Source: CAVXZE01 sp963766175 (GTDB lineage Bacteria > Myxococcota_A > UBA9160 > UBA6930). From it: DNA of 64,000 nt. Location of the stretch: contig CAVXZE010000007.1 in the NCBI GenBank assembly GCA_963766175.1, positions 301,367-365,366 on the forward strand, in the 5' to 3' direction. A model generated the notes under the pieces. It worked only from the letters and a program-made list of their open reading frames with translations. It searched no databases and was not told the origin of the DNA. Shown here in pieces: positions 1 to 11,938 of this stretch. A program made the translations under genes and the position numbers. The first letter of the stretch is position 1, and every line of letters begins with the position of its first letter.

Positions 1-3103
<3,103 letters not shown>

Positions 3104-3107
<4 letters not shown>

Positions 3108-3811
3108 ATCCCCCGACTCCGGTACGTGCGGTGCTCTTCGACGCCACGGGCACCCTGCTCCTGTTTCGAGAGTCGGTGGGAGAGATCTACCGAGCCTTCG
3201 CTCTCGAGTTCGGAGTCGATCTTCCGGCAACGCGGATCGCGGAGGCCTTCGGCAGGGTCCTTTCGAGCGCAGACCCGATGGTGTTCCCCGACGAACCCGC
3301 CGGGCGTCGCCCGACCCTGGAACGCCAGTGGTGGTGGCATCGGGTGCGCTCGACCTTCCGGGCCGCCGACAGCGCCGCACAGTTCACCGATTTCGATGCC
3401 TACTTCGATCGGCTCTGGAACCACTACGCAGCCGGCGCTGCCTGGCGGCTGGCCCCGGGCACCCGGGAAGCCCTGGACGCGCTGCGCGCCCGACAGCTCC
3501 CGATGGCGGTCGTGTCAAACTTCGACCATCGTCTCGCAAACATCCTGGAAGAGCTCGATATCCTAAGCTATTTCGAAAAGGTCACGACCCCGACCGACAC
3601 CGGTGTGGCGAAGCCGGATCGGCGCATCTTCGACGCGGCGCTGGCAGGCCTGGGAGACCCCACCCGCCGCGCGATCTACGTCGGCGACCGCGCCATCGAG
3701 GACGTGGCCGGCGCCAGGAGAGCCGGCCTGATTCCGATCCCGGTCGGAAGCCTCGCTACCCTCGCAGAACTGCCCGCCCACATCGACGCTCTCGAACAGG
3801 AGATGGAATGA
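3104..3811 (+). CDS. HAD-superfamily hydrolase
   Basis: A 235-residue haloacid-dehalogenase-fold protein. The GTG start overlaps the metH stop and the stop overlaps the tldD start, so translation is probably coupled. Motif I is FDATGTLL: the nucleophile Asp is present, but the position two residues on is Thr instead of the general-acid Asp of typical HAD phosphatases. Motif II is VVSNFD, the motif III lysine lies in VAKPDRR, and motif IV is YVGDRAIEDVAGA, so the fold is complete. Motif I resembles the HDHD3/dehalogenase-like branch more than classic phosphoglycolate phosphatases. The substrate cannot be inferred. Placement between metH and tldD does not suggest a pathway. Confidence 0.85.
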
Positions 3812-5265
3812 GCGACGCGGCGAGAAGCGCGACTCCCCTGACACTGCTCCGCGACCGCTTCGGGATGGATTCCCGCAGCCTCGAGGCGGTGATCGAGGCC
3901 GCCCTCTCGCGGCGCGTCGATTACGCGGACCTCTTCTTCGAATACACGACACGGGAGGCGGTGGTCCTCGAAGAGGGCATCGTCAAGAGCGGCGACCGCC
4001 ACCTGGAGCAGGGTGTAGGCGTCCGCGCCCAGGCTGGCGAACGCCAGGGGTACGCGCACTCCGACGAGGTCAGCGCCGATAGCGCGATGCTGGCCGCTGC
4101 GACCGCCCGGGCGATATCGGAGGGCCCCGCCTCGCCGGGCGCAGTGGCCGTGGGCGGGAGCGCGGCGCCGCCGAGCGACCTCTACCCGGTCCAGACCGCC
4201 CCCACGGATGTTCCCGTCGGGGCCAAGATCGCAGTCTTGAACGAAATCGACGCCTACGCGCGCCGAGCCGATCCACGCATCAAGCAGGTGATGGCCAGCA
4301 TCGTCGCCGAGCATCGCAACATCCTGATCGTAGCCAGCGACGGAACACTGGTCACCGATGTTCGACCGCTGGTCCGCGTCAACGTACAGGTCATCGCGGA
4401 GAACCCCGAGGGGCGCCGCGAAACCGGCTATCAGGGCGCCGGGGGCCGATTCGACCTGGCACGCCTTCTGGAGAAGGACGGCTGGAAGCCCATCGCCGAC
4501 GAGGCGGTACGCTCGGCGTTGGTGAATCTCGAAGCGAAGCCCTGCCCGGCTGGCACCATGGACGTCGTACTCGGCCCCGGCTGGCCAGGAATCCTGCTCC
4601 ACGAGGCGATCGGCCATGGATTGGAGGGAGACTTCAACCGCAAGAAGACCTCCGCATTCTCGGACCGGCTCGGAGAGCGGGTCGCCGCCGAGGGCGTGAC
4701 CGTCATCGACGATGGGACCATCCCCGAGCGGCGCGGATCGCTGAACGTGGACGACGAGGGGACCGCCACCCAGCGCACCGTGCTGATCGAGAATGGAATC
4801 CTGCGCGGCTACATGCACGACCGGTTGAACGCTCGGCTGATGGGTGTTTCCAGCACCGGGAATGGGCGCCGCGAGAGCTACGCTCACCTTCCCATGCCGC
4901 GCATGACCAACACCTTCATGCTGGCAGGGGAAGACGACCCCGAGGAGATCATCCGCTCGGTGCAGAGCGGTCTCTACGCGGTGACGTTCGGAGGCGGTCA
5001 GGTCGACATCACCAGCGGGAAGTTCGTGTTCAGCGCCAGCGAGGCCTACCGGATCGAAGGCGGCGCGATCACCGATCCCCTGAAGGGCGCCACACTGATC
5101 GGCAACGGCCCGGACGTGCTGCAAAGGGTCTCGAGAATCGGCCATGATCTCGCTCTGGACCGAGGCGTTGGCAGCTGCGGCAAGGATGGTCAGTCGGTTC
5201 CCGTCGGGGTGGGACTGCCGACGATTCGCGTCGACCAGATGACCGTGGGAGGAACCGAGGGATGA
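3808..5265 (+). CDS. tldD: Metalloprotease TldD
   Basis: A 485-residue TldD subunit of the TldD/TldE protease, close to the usual length of about 480. The pair degrades unfolded peptides and in some bacteria matures ribosomal peptides such as microcin B17. The zinc motif HEAIGHGLEGD lies at residues 265-275 (HExxxH with His265, Glu266 and His270). The ATG at 3808 overlaps the preceding stop as ATGA. The open frame extends far upstream, but that part is the out-of-frame shadow of the HAD gene. The tldE gene follows with another ATGA overlap, as expected for subunits made in equal amounts. Confidence 0.96.
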   Translation: MSDAARSATPLTLLRDRFGMDSRSLEAVIEAALSRRVDYADLFFEYTTREAVVLEEGIVKSGDRHLEQGVGVRAQAGERQGYAHSDEVSADSAMLAAATARAISEGPASPGAVAVGGSAAPPSDLYPVQTAPTDVPVGAKIAVLNEIDAYARRADPRIKQVMASIVAEHRNILIVASDGTLVTDVRPLVRVNVQVIAENPEGRRETGYQGAGGRFDLARLLEKDGWKPIADEAVRSALVNLEAKPCPAGTMDVVLGPGWPGILLHEAIGHGLEGDFNRKKTSAFSDRLGERVAAEGVTVIDDGTIPERRGSLNVDDEGTATQRTVLIENGILRGYMHDRLNARLMGVSSTGNGRRESYAHLPMPRMTNTFMLAGEDDPEEIIRSVQSGLYAVTFGGGQVDITSGKFVFSASEAYRIEGGAITDPLKGATLIGNGPDVLQRVSRIGHDLALDRGVGSCGKDGQSVPVGVGLPTIRVDQMTVGGTEG

Positions 5266-6620
5266 CCACGGACCTGCTCGAAACCGTGCAACGCGCCCTC
5301 GCTCGGGCGAAGCGAGCCGGCGCTCATGCTGCCGACGCGGTGCTCGTCGAGAGCAATTCCGTCGAAACCCGGGTCCGCGGCGAGGAGATCGAATTCGTCA
5401 AGCAGGCCCGGGAGCGAGCCCTTGGCATTCGAGCCTTCGTGAAGGGTCCAGACGGCCTGCGCTCGGCGATCACCTCCACCAGCGATCTCACCTCGGACGC
5501 CGTGGACCGCCTCGCGGACGATACCGTCACCCTGGCGGGGGCGACGGCGGAGGACCCTCACGCGGGGCTCCCGGACGAGAGCTTCCCGACCGACCTCCCG
5601 GATCTGGCGCTCCTCGACCCGGACGACCTGGGCGTCTCCCTGGAGGAGCGGATCGACGAGGCGCGGCGCGCGGAACGCGCGGCACGCGACGTCGATCCTC
5701 GCATCACCAACTCCGAGGGCTCAGAGGCCACATCGAGCTTCTCGCGGATCGCCTGTGGCAACACCGCGGGCTTCCTCGCCGAGTACGAATCCGCAGCCCA
5801 CTCTCTCTCCTCGATGCCCATCGCGTCCGACGGTGACGCCATGCAGACCGACCACTGGTTCAGCGTGGCGCGCCATCGCAGCGGCCTCGAGGAACCGGAG
5901 GTCGTCGGACGCCGCGCCGGTGAGCGAGCCCTGGCGCGCCTCGGCGCCAGGCGGGTTCCGACCTGTGAGGTACCGGTGATCTTCGACGGGGTCACCGCGC
6001 GTTCGCTGCTCGGCAACCTCGCCTCCTGCCTCTCGGGCTACGCCATCTACCGCGACAGCTCCTTCCTTGCCGGCCGCCTCGAGGAGACCATCGCGAGCGA
6101 GTTGGTGACCGTGGTGGACGACGGGCGCCTTCCCGCTGGCCTCGGCAGCAGGCCCTTCGACGGAGAGGGACTGCCCACCCGGCGCAAGGTGGTGGTCGAG
6201 CACGGCAAGCTCGAGACCTATCTCCTCGACAGCTACTCCGCGCGAAAGCTCGAGATGGCCTCCACCGGCAACGCCGCGCGAGGCGCCGGAAGCGCCCCTC
6301 GGGTCTCACCGACGAATCTCTGGCTCGAGCCCGGCACCTCCAGCCTCGACGAGATGATCGCCGCCACCGAGCGCGGCCTGCTGGTGACCGGTCTCTTCGG
6401 CTTCGGCTTCAATGCGGTGACGGGGGACTTCTCGCGGGGCGCGACCGGCGTCTGGATCGAGCGGGGTGAGAGGATCCACCCGGTGGAGGAGATCACGGTC
6501 GCGGGAAACCTGGCCGAGATGCTGACCGGGATCGACGCAGTCGGGTCGGAGCTCACCTGGCTGGGGAGCGTCGCCGCCCCCGCCCTGCGCATCGCTCGAA
6601 TGACGGTCGCCGGAGAATAG
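5262..6620 (+). CDS. tldE: TldE/PmbA subunit of the TldD-TldE protease
   Basis: A 452-residue PmbA/TldE homologue, the usual family length. It pairs with TldD, which supplies the zinc site. As expected for TldE, there is no HExxxH motif. Family segments visible include the N-terminal VRGEEIEFVKQARERA stretch and the C-terminal NAVTGDFSRGATGVWIERG region. The ATG overlaps the tldD stop by four bases. The next gene begins two bases after the stop, so the run from metH to the MBL hydrolase reads as one transcription unit. Confidence 0.95.
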   Translation: MTTDLLETVQRALARAKRAGAHAADAVLVESNSVETRVRGEEIEFVKQARERALGIRAFVKGPDGLRSAITSTSDLTSDAVDRLADDTVTLAGATAEDPHAGLPDESFPTDLPDLALLDPDDLGVSLEERIDEARRAERAARDVDPRITNSEGSEATSSFSRIACGNTAGFLAEYESAAHSLSSMPIASDGDAMQTDHWFSVARHRSGLEEPEVVGRRAGERALARLGARRVPTCEVPVIFDGVTARSLLGNLASCLSGYAIYRDSSFLAGRLEETIASELVTVVDDGRLPAGLGSRPFDGEGLPTRRKVVVEHGKLETYLLDSYSARKLEMASTGNAARGAGSAPRVSPTNLWLEPGTSSLDEMIAATERGLLVTGLFGFGFNAVTGDFSRGATGVWIERGERIHPVEEITVAGNLAEMLTGIDAVGSELTWLGSVAAPALRIARMTVAGE

Positions 6621-6622
6621 AG

Positions 6623-7501
6623 ATGACGAAGAACGCCGAGATCATGCTCGGACTCGAGCTGCCGGACGTCGCTCTCTGGTCCGATCGGGTCGCCGTCGCC
6701 CTGGGACAGAACCCGAGTCCCTTCACCGGCCCGGGAACCAACAGCTATCTGATCGGCACCGGAAGCCACCGCATCCTCCTCGACCCCGGCGAGGGCACCG
6801 AGAAGTACCTTCCGGTGTTGGAGAGCGCGCTGGATCGCGCCGGCTGCGAGGGGATCCAGGAGATCCTCGTCACCCACGCCCATCCGGACCACATGGGGGG
6901 TGTCGCCTCGGTGCTGCGCCGCTTTGGTCCCCTGAAGGTCTCCAAGAGACCTTGGCCCGGTGCCGACGAGAAGTTCGGTGTGAAGATCGAAGCCATCGAC
7001 GAGGGCGCGGTGATCCGAACCGAGAACGCCACCCTCCGCGCGATCCACACGCCCGGCCACGCCCCCGACCACCTCTCGTTCCTGATCGACGAAGAGCGCG
7101 CGCTCGTCTCCGGGGACAACATCCTCGGCATCGGAACCGCGGTGATTCCGCTGGACACCGGGGACCTCCACGCCTACATGCGCTCGCTCGAACGGGTCCT
7201 CGCCGAGGCGCCGAGGCGGATCTACCCGGCCCACGGACCGCTGATCGAGGACGGTCCCGCCAAGATTCGGGAGTACATCGCACACCGCAACGACCGCGAG
7301 CGGGAGATCCTTGCCGCCTTGCAGCGGAAGTCGATGGCGGTGACGGAGATCGTCAGGATCGTCTACGCCGCCTACCCCGAGGTGCTCTATCCGGCGGCCG
7401 GCCAATCCGTCACCCAGCACCTCTTGAAGCTGGAGCGCGAGAATCGGGTGACACGGGAGGCGGGGGCAGAGCCGCTCTCGGCGAGGTGGGCGCTCTCGTG
7501 A
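6623..7501 (+). CDS. MBL-fold metallo-hydrolase, LACTB2-like
   Basis: A 292-residue metallo-beta-lactamase-fold protein. The metal motif THAHPDHMGG begins at residue 84 (His85, His87, Asp89 and His90), followed by HTPGHAPDHLSF, SGDNILG and a late His in YPAHGP. The C-terminal 70 residues (ILAALQRKSMAVTEIVRIVY onward) look like the winged-helix extension of LACTB2-type endoribonuclease-like proteins. The N-terminal NPSPFTGPGTNSYLIG also fits that subfamily. An RNA or small-ester substrate is possible, and the sequence does not decide. The downstream HEAT gene starts on the overlapping GTGA. Confidence 0.88.
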   Translation: MTKNAEIMLGLELPDVALWSDRVAVALGQNPSPFTGPGTNSYLIGTGSHRILLDPGEGTEKYLPVLESALDRAGCEGIQEILVTHAHPDHMGGVASVLRRFGPLKVSKRPWPGADEKFGVKIEAIDEGAVIRTENATLRAIHTPGHAPDHLSFLIDEERALVSGDNILGIGTAVIPLDTGDLHAYMRSLERVLAEAPRRIYPAHGPLIEDGPAKIREYIAHRNDREREILAALQRKSMAVTEIVRIVYAAYPEVLYPAAGQSVTQHLLKLERENRVTREAGAEPLSARWALS

Positions 7502-8320
7502 CCCGACCGACCCCGGCCCTGCTGGAGAGACTCGCGAGCGCCGACCCCGCCGAGCGTCGCCGCGCCTGCCTGGCCGCGGCGCAGAGCCCCTCCGCGGTCC
7601 TTCTCGCCGACGCCCTGGGAGAAGTCCTCGGCGACCCCGAGAAGGCCGTCGCGCGTGCGGCGTCCGATGCGCTGGTGGAAATCGCGACCCGCATCGGCGA
7701 CGTGCAGAGCGCAGTTCGGAAGGCCCTGCGTAGCGAGGTGCCGAGCCGGCGCTGGGGCGCGGCCCTCACCGCGGCGCGGATCGATCCCCCCGGACCCCGG
7801 CTGCTGCCCCCGCTGGTGGAGGCGCTGGGAAGCGCAGATGGAGACGTCCGCTGGGCTGCCGCCCGGGTGATCGTCGAGACCGGTCGACTTCACGGAGAGG
7901 TGCTGCCCCTGCTCCTCGCATTGGCCCGAAATGGCGAACGAGCCATCCAGCGGCGGATGGCGATTTTCGCCCTGCGCGAGCTCGCCCCCGACCGTATCGA
8001 AGCCGCGGAGGCCCTCCTGGACGCAACCCGGGACACCGATCTCCAGGTCCGACGCGCGGCATTTACGGCCATGGCCTCCTTGACGGATCCCCTACCCGGC
8101 ATTCCGACGCGACTTCTCGAGGCCGTCCACGAGGACGACGATGCGGCGAGTCGCCGCCTTGCCGCTCTCAGTCTGGGTGAGATCGGCCGCGAGAATCCCC
8201 GGGTGATCTCCCCCGAGGCGATTCGCCAGCTGCGGGAGCGTCGAGGAGCAGTGCCAGGATCCCGACCTGCGGCGCGCGCTCCAGCGCACCCTGGGGCGGA
8301 TCGCTCCTCCCATCGCGTAG
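7498..8320 (+). pseudogene. HEAT-repeat protein with an apparent frameshift near its 3' end
   Basis: The GTG start overlaps the MBL gene stop. The first 240 or so residues are an alpha-solenoid of Ala/Leu-rich helix pairs, for example DPEKAVARAASDALVEIATR, DGDVRWAAARVIVE and DTDLQVRRAAFTAMASL. From about 8240 the frame turns into Arg/Pro/Gly-rich text typical of out-of-frame reading and stays open into maf. In the +1 frame from about 8242 the sequence reads VEEQCQDPDLRRALQRTLGR and ends at TAG 8318-8320, which looks like the real solenoid C-terminus. One extra base (or two missing) between 8221 and 8250 would explain this. It may be a true mutation, an assembly error or recoding. The reported span assumes the repaired frame. 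Confidence 0.75.
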
Positions 8321-8358
8321 CGCTTGACGCTCCCCCGACTCCCGGGTACCCCCACGGA

Positions 8359-8955
8359 ATGCTGGCCTCGCCGCTCATCCTCGCAAGCGCGTCCCCCCGG
8401 CGCCGCGATCTCCTTTCCCGGCTCAAGGTGCCGTTTGCCTCCGTGCCCGCGGAAATTGCGGAGATTGCGCGCCCCGGCGAGGCACCCCAGGCGCTGGCGG
8501 AGCGCCTGGCCCGGGAGAAAGCCGAGGCCGTCGTGGCTCGGGTCGGAACGACGCCGCGTCGCGTGGTCCTCGGCTCGGACACCATCGTCGTGATCGGAGA
8601 GGAAGTTCTCGGCAAGCCGCGCGATCCGGAACACGCCCTCGTCCTGCTCCGCAAGCTCTGCGGCCGCACCCATCGAGTGATGACGGGGATCGCCGTGGTG
8701 GAGAGCGACACCGGCCGCACCCGCAGTCGCGTAGTCGAGAGCCGGGTCACGTTGCGGAAGGCGAACGAGGCGGAGCTGCGCGACTACGTCGCTACCGGCG
8801 AGTCGCTCGACAAGGCCGGCGCCTACGCCCTCCAGGGCGCGGGGCGCCGCTTCATCGCAGCCGTCGAAGGAAGCGAGACCAACGTGATCGGGCTTCCCCT
8901 GGAGGAGACCTTGGCAATGCTGCAGGACGCCGGTGTGGAGATCCCGGAGTGTTGA
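8359..8955 (+). CDS. maf: Maf-family nucleoside triphosphate pyrophosphatase
   Basis: A 198-residue Maf protein (usual length about 190-200), which hydrolyses non-canonical or excess nucleoside triphosphates in the cytoplasm. Motifs in order: LILASASPRRRDLL at the N-terminus, LGSDTIVV, a KPRDPEHA segment, HRVMTGIAVV, the DKAGAYALQG motif, and ETNVIGLPL near the end. The ATG at 8359 is the only start matching the family N-terminus. The frame is also open upstream because of the frameshift in the HEAT gene, so an in-frame HEAT-Maf fusion is possible on paper but unlikely. The stop overlaps the next gene by seven bases. Confidence 0.95.
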   Translation: MLASPLILASASPRRRDLLSRLKVPFASVPAEIAEIARPGEAPQALAERLAREKAEAVVARVGTTPRRVVLGSDTIVVIGEEVLGKPRDPEHALVLLRKLCGRTHRVMTGIAVVESDTGRTRSRVVESRVTLRKANEAELRDYVATGESLDKAGAYALQGAGRRFIAAVEGSETNVIGLPLEETLAMLQDAGVEIPEC

Positions 8956-9665
8956 GCCGGACACTCCCCGAGCGACTCCGTGCGGTCCGCGATAGAGCGA
9001 AGGCCGCGGCGCTCCGTGCAGCTCGCAATCCGGAAGAGGTGGTGATTCTCGGAGTCGGCAAGCGCAAGCCGGCCGAGCCCATCGCAGACGCTGTCCGTGC
9101 CGGTCTCGACCACGTCGCCGAGAGCTTCGCCCAGGAGGCCCGCGACAAGATCCCGCTGGTCGAGGCGATGCTGCGAGAGACGGGCACGGCCTCGCCTCGC
9201 TGGCACTTCGTCGGCCAGCTCCAGAGAAACAAGGCTCGCTACGTGGCACGCCTCTTCGACTGCGTGGAATCCGTCGACCGGATCGAGTTGGCCCGGGAGC
9301 TCGACCACCGGGCCTCGATCGCGGGGCGCCGCCTCGATGTCCTGGTCCAGGTGAACCTTGCTGGAGAGGCCCAGAAGGGGGGCGTGGTTCCCGATCGGAT
9401 CGCCCCGCTCCTGGAGGAATGCGGGAGCTGCGAGCACATCCGGGTGACCGGCCTGATGACGGTGCCCCCCGCCTCCGTCAACCCGGAGGCGTCCCGACCG
9501 GTCTTTGCGGCCCTTCGCGAGCTGCGTGCCGAATTGCGCGAGAGACCGGGGGGTGAAACGCTACGAGAGCTTTCCATGGGGATGTCCGCCGACTTCGAGG
9601 TGGCCATCGAGGAAGGCGCGACCATCGTTCGCGTCGGAACGGCGATCTTCGGCCCGAGGGAGTGA
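8949..9665 (+). CDS. yggS: YggS/PROSC-family PLP homeostasis protein
   Basis: A 238-residue PLP-binding single-barrel protein of the YggS/PROSC family, which handles pyridoxal phosphate and affects amino-acid pools. The PLP lysine is expected in VVILGVGKRKPAEPI near residue 35. The family pattern continues with FAQEARDKIPL, WHFVGQLQRNKARYV, LVQVNLAGEAQKGG, VTGLMTVPP, LSMGMSADFEVAIEEG and VRVGTAIFG. The start is GTG 8949, or TTG one codon later. Both overlap the end of maf. A yggS-proC order, as here, is common in bacteria. Confidence 0.95.
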   Translation: MLSRTLPERLRAVRDRAKAAALRAARNPEEVVILGVGKRKPAEPIADAVRAGLDHVAESFAQEARDKIPLVEAMLRETGTASPRWHFVGQLQRNKARYVARLFDCVESVDRIELARELDHRASIAGRRLDVLVQVNLAGEAQKGGVVPDRIAPLLEECGSCEHIRVTGLMTVPPASVNPEASRPVFAALRELRAELRERPGGETLRELSMGMSADFEVAIEEGATIVRVGTAIFGPRE

Positions 9666-9671
9666 AAACAA

Positions 9672-10511
9672 ATGGCGGAAACGCTCGACCGCACCCGCAC
9701 CCGGATTGGAATCATCGGAGCTGGGGCCATGGGCGGAGCCCTCGCCGCGGGTCTGCTCGCCTCTGGCACCTCGAGCGATGCGATCCGATCCGCGGATCCG
9801 GATCCCGATCGGCGCAAGAACCTGGAAGCGAGCCGCGGCATCCGCTGCATCGCCGACAATCGCGAGGTGGTGGAGCAGAGCGACCTGGTCGTGCTAGCGG
9901 TCAAGCCGGGTCAGGTGACCGCAGTGCTCCGGGAGCTCGGGGGAGCCGACAACCCGAGCCTGGCGCGCCCCCTCTGGGTCTCCATCGCCGCGGGGGTCTC
10001 CCTCTCCACCCTTGCCTGCGAACTCCCCCCGCGCTCCCGCCTGGTGCGCAGCATGCCCAACACTCCAGCCCTGGTGGGAGAAGGTGCGACCGCCTTCGCG
10101 GCGAACGCAGAGGCCACGGATGCGGACCGGGCCGCCGCCCGAATGCTCTTCGAGGCAGTGGGAACGGCCTGGGAGGCTCCCAGCGAGGAGCTCCTCGACG
10201 CGGTGACGGGACTATCGGGAAGCGGACCCGCCTACGTCTTCGTCTTCCTGGAGGCGCTCGGCGACGCCGGGGTCCGGATGGGTCTCCCCCGGGAGGCCGC
10301 CCACGCCCTCGCCACCCAGACGGTGCTGGGCGCGGCCAGGCTCGCGCTCGAAACTGGCCGACACCCCGCGGACCTGAGGGACCAGGTCACATCGCCCGGC
10401 GGCACCACCATCGCGGGTCTGGAGCGCCTGGAGGCAGCCGGCTTTCGATCGGCCATTCACGACGCGGTGGAGGCGGCCACCCGCCGCTCCCGGGAGCTCG
10501 GTGGCAGCTAG
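9672..10511 (+). CDS. proC: Pyrroline-5-carboxylate reductase
   Basis: A 279-residue ProC, catalysing the NAD(P)H-dependent last step of proline synthesis. The N-terminal Rossmann motif IGIIGAGAMGGALAAGL, the central VRSMPNTPALVGEGATA, and the C-terminal GLSGSGPAYVFVFLEAL and SPGGTTIAGLERLE signatures are all present. GGGAG about ten bases upstream supports ATG 9672, six bases after the yggS stop. Confidence 0.97.
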   Translation: MAETLDRTRTRIGIIGAGAMGGALAAGLLASGTSSDAIRSADPDPDRRKNLEASRGIRCIADNREVVEQSDLVVLAVKPGQVTAVLRELGGADNPSLARPLWVSIAAGVSLSTLACELPPRSRLVRSMPNTPALVGEGATAFAANAEATDADRAAARMLFEAVGTAWEAPSEELLDAVTGLSGSGPAYVFVFLEALGDAGVRMGLPREAAHALATQTVLGAARLALETGRHPADLRDQVTSPGGTTIAGLERLEAAGFRSAIHDAVEAATRRSRELGGS

Positions 10512-10616
10512 CCGCCTCTCTCGCCAACTCGCTACTTCGAGCCACGGCAGGGCGTGTCGGGGATCACTCAAGAATTCCCGCGTTTGCGTCGATCTCTGCA
10601 CCACCAGGAGGTCGCC

Positions 10617-11144
10617 GTGAGACTCACACCGCTGGACATCCGGAACCACCGCTTCTCCACCCGGGTGCGCGGTCTCGACGGCGCGGAGGTCGAGGCCTTC
10701 GTTCGTCTGATCGCCGAGGACTACGAGGACATGCTCCGGGAGAACGAGGTGCTCCACGAAAAGGTCCAGCGCCTGGAGGCTTTGGTCGAAGACTTTTCTT
10801 CGAACGAAAAAATCCTTCAAAACACGTTAGTTACAGCACAACATCTAAGTGAGGACCTCAAGAAAACCGCGGTCAAGGAGAGCGAAGTTCTGGTGTCGGA
10901 GGCCGAGGTGAAGGCCGAGAAGATCCTGGCTGCCTCCCATCGCCGGGCCGCCAAGCTGGCCCAGGACATTCGGGAGATGAAGCTCCTTCGGGCTCGGCTG
11001 GGCACCACCATCCGCGCGTCCATCGACACCTACCTGAACTTGCTGGACGGCCTCAGCCAGGAGGATCCGGAAGACGCGGCCGGCGACGAGAAGGTGTCCT
11101 ATCTCACGCCGCCCTCCCGGGCCGCCAAACCGAACGAGGCTTGA
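10617..11144 (+). CDS. DivIVA-domain coiled-coil protein
   Basis: A 175-residue protein. The first 45 residues carry the DivIVA/Wag31 membrane-curvature domain (LTPLDIRNHRFSTRVRGLDG then EVEAFVRLIAEDYEDML), followed by a long coiled coil rich in Glu, Lys, Leu and Ala to about residue 150 and a short Pro-containing tail. Such proteins localise to poles or division sites and recruit growth or division factors. The GTG start at 10617 is chosen because AGGAGG lies six bases upstream. The frame is open to an ATG at 10554, but that would add non-family sequence. It follows proC, as in several bacterial yggS-proC-divIVA clusters. Confidence 0.88.
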   Translation: MRLTPLDIRNHRFSTRVRGLDGAEVEAFVRLIAEDYEDMLRENEVLHEKVQRLEALVEDFSSNEKILQNTLVTAQHLSEDLKKTAVKESEVLVSEAEVKAEKILAASHRRAAKLAQDIREMKLLRARLGTTIRASIDTYLNLLDGLSQEDPEDAAGDEKVSYLTPPSRAAKPNEA

Positions 11145-11177
11145 CGAGGGCCTGCTGCGACCACAGGTTTGAGTGTC

Positions 11178-11459
11178 ATGGAAGAGGGTCTCGCCTTCTG
11201 GATCTATGTAACGCCTCGAGCCCGGCGGGAGGCGGTCGGGGGTCGTCAAGGAGATGCGCTCCGAGTCTCCGTCGCCGCTCCCCCCGTTCAAGGCAAGGCG
11301 AACGCAGCTTGCGTGCAGGCTCTCGCAGAAGCCTTCGGAGTGAAGCGACACGATGTGGAGATCCACCCGGGGGCGAGGGGAAGACGCAAGCGCGTGCGCT
11401 TGAGCGGCGAAACCCGGGCCCTGGAGACAAGACTCCAGAAGCTGGCGGGAACTTCCTGA
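11178..11459 (+). CDS. DUF167/YggU-family protein
   Basis: A 93-residue protein with the DUF167 pattern: IYVTPRARREAVGG, then LRVSVAAPPVQGKANAACV, a VKRHDVEIHPGARGRRKRVRL stretch (the final strand and loop) and a short helix. Function is unknown across the family, which often lies beside yggS/proC/divIVA genes as here. ATG 11178 is the likely start, and a TTG at 11169 is also in frame. Confidence 0.85.
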   Translation: MEEGLAFWIYVTPRARREAVGGRQGDALRVSVAAPPVQGKANAACVQALAEAFGVKRHDVEIHPGARGRRKRVRLSGETRALETRLQKLAGTS

Positions 11460-11511
11460 TTGAGATACTAAAGCGCCCCACAGATAGCTGGGTTCACTGA
11501 GGTTTGGCGGT

Positions 11512-11862
11512 ATGCCGGTCTACGAGTACATCTGCAAGGCCTGTGATCACGAGTTCGAGCGGGAGCAGCGCATCAACGACAATCCCCTCAAGAAGTGTCC
11601 CGAGTGCGGGGCCATGAAGGCCAAGCGACTGATCTCCCGAACCTCGTTCGTCCTGAAGGGCGGCGGCTGGTACAGCGACCTCTACTCCAGCACCCGCGGC
11701 GACTCGGCCAAGAAGGAGAGCGGCGACTCGGCGAAGAGCGAGAGCGGCGCGGAGGGCACCTCCAAGACGGACTCCAGCTCCAAGTCCGAGTCCAGCTCGT
11801 CCTCCAAACCCTCCTCGAGCAAGAAGAACGACAGCTCCAAGGGATCCAGGGCCGCCGCCTGA
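11512..11862 (+). CDS. FmdB-family zinc-ribbon protein with Ser/Lys-rich tail
   Basis: A 116-residue protein starting MPVYEYICKACDHEFE. It has one zinc ribbon with cysteine pairs CKAC (residues 8-11) and CPEC (28-31), the FmdB/CxxC_CxxC_SSSS family signature. From residue 58 to the end the sequence is almost only Ser, Lys, Asp, Gly and Glu and is probably disordered. The family is found near translation and metabolic genes, and its role is not established. ATG 11512 matches the family N-terminus exactly. Confidence 0.9.
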   Translation: MPVYEYICKACDHEFEREQRINDNPLKKCPECGAMKAKRLISRTSFVLKGGGWYSDLYSSTRGDSAKKESGDSAKSESGAEGTSKTDSSSKSESSSSSKPSSSKKNDSSKGSRAAA

Positions 11863-11938
11863 CCGGCTGTTATACTGCCCGCACCGCAGTGGCCCGCCTG
11901 TCGAGCCCGTTCCCGCCGTCTAGGAGGCGCGCCCCCCA

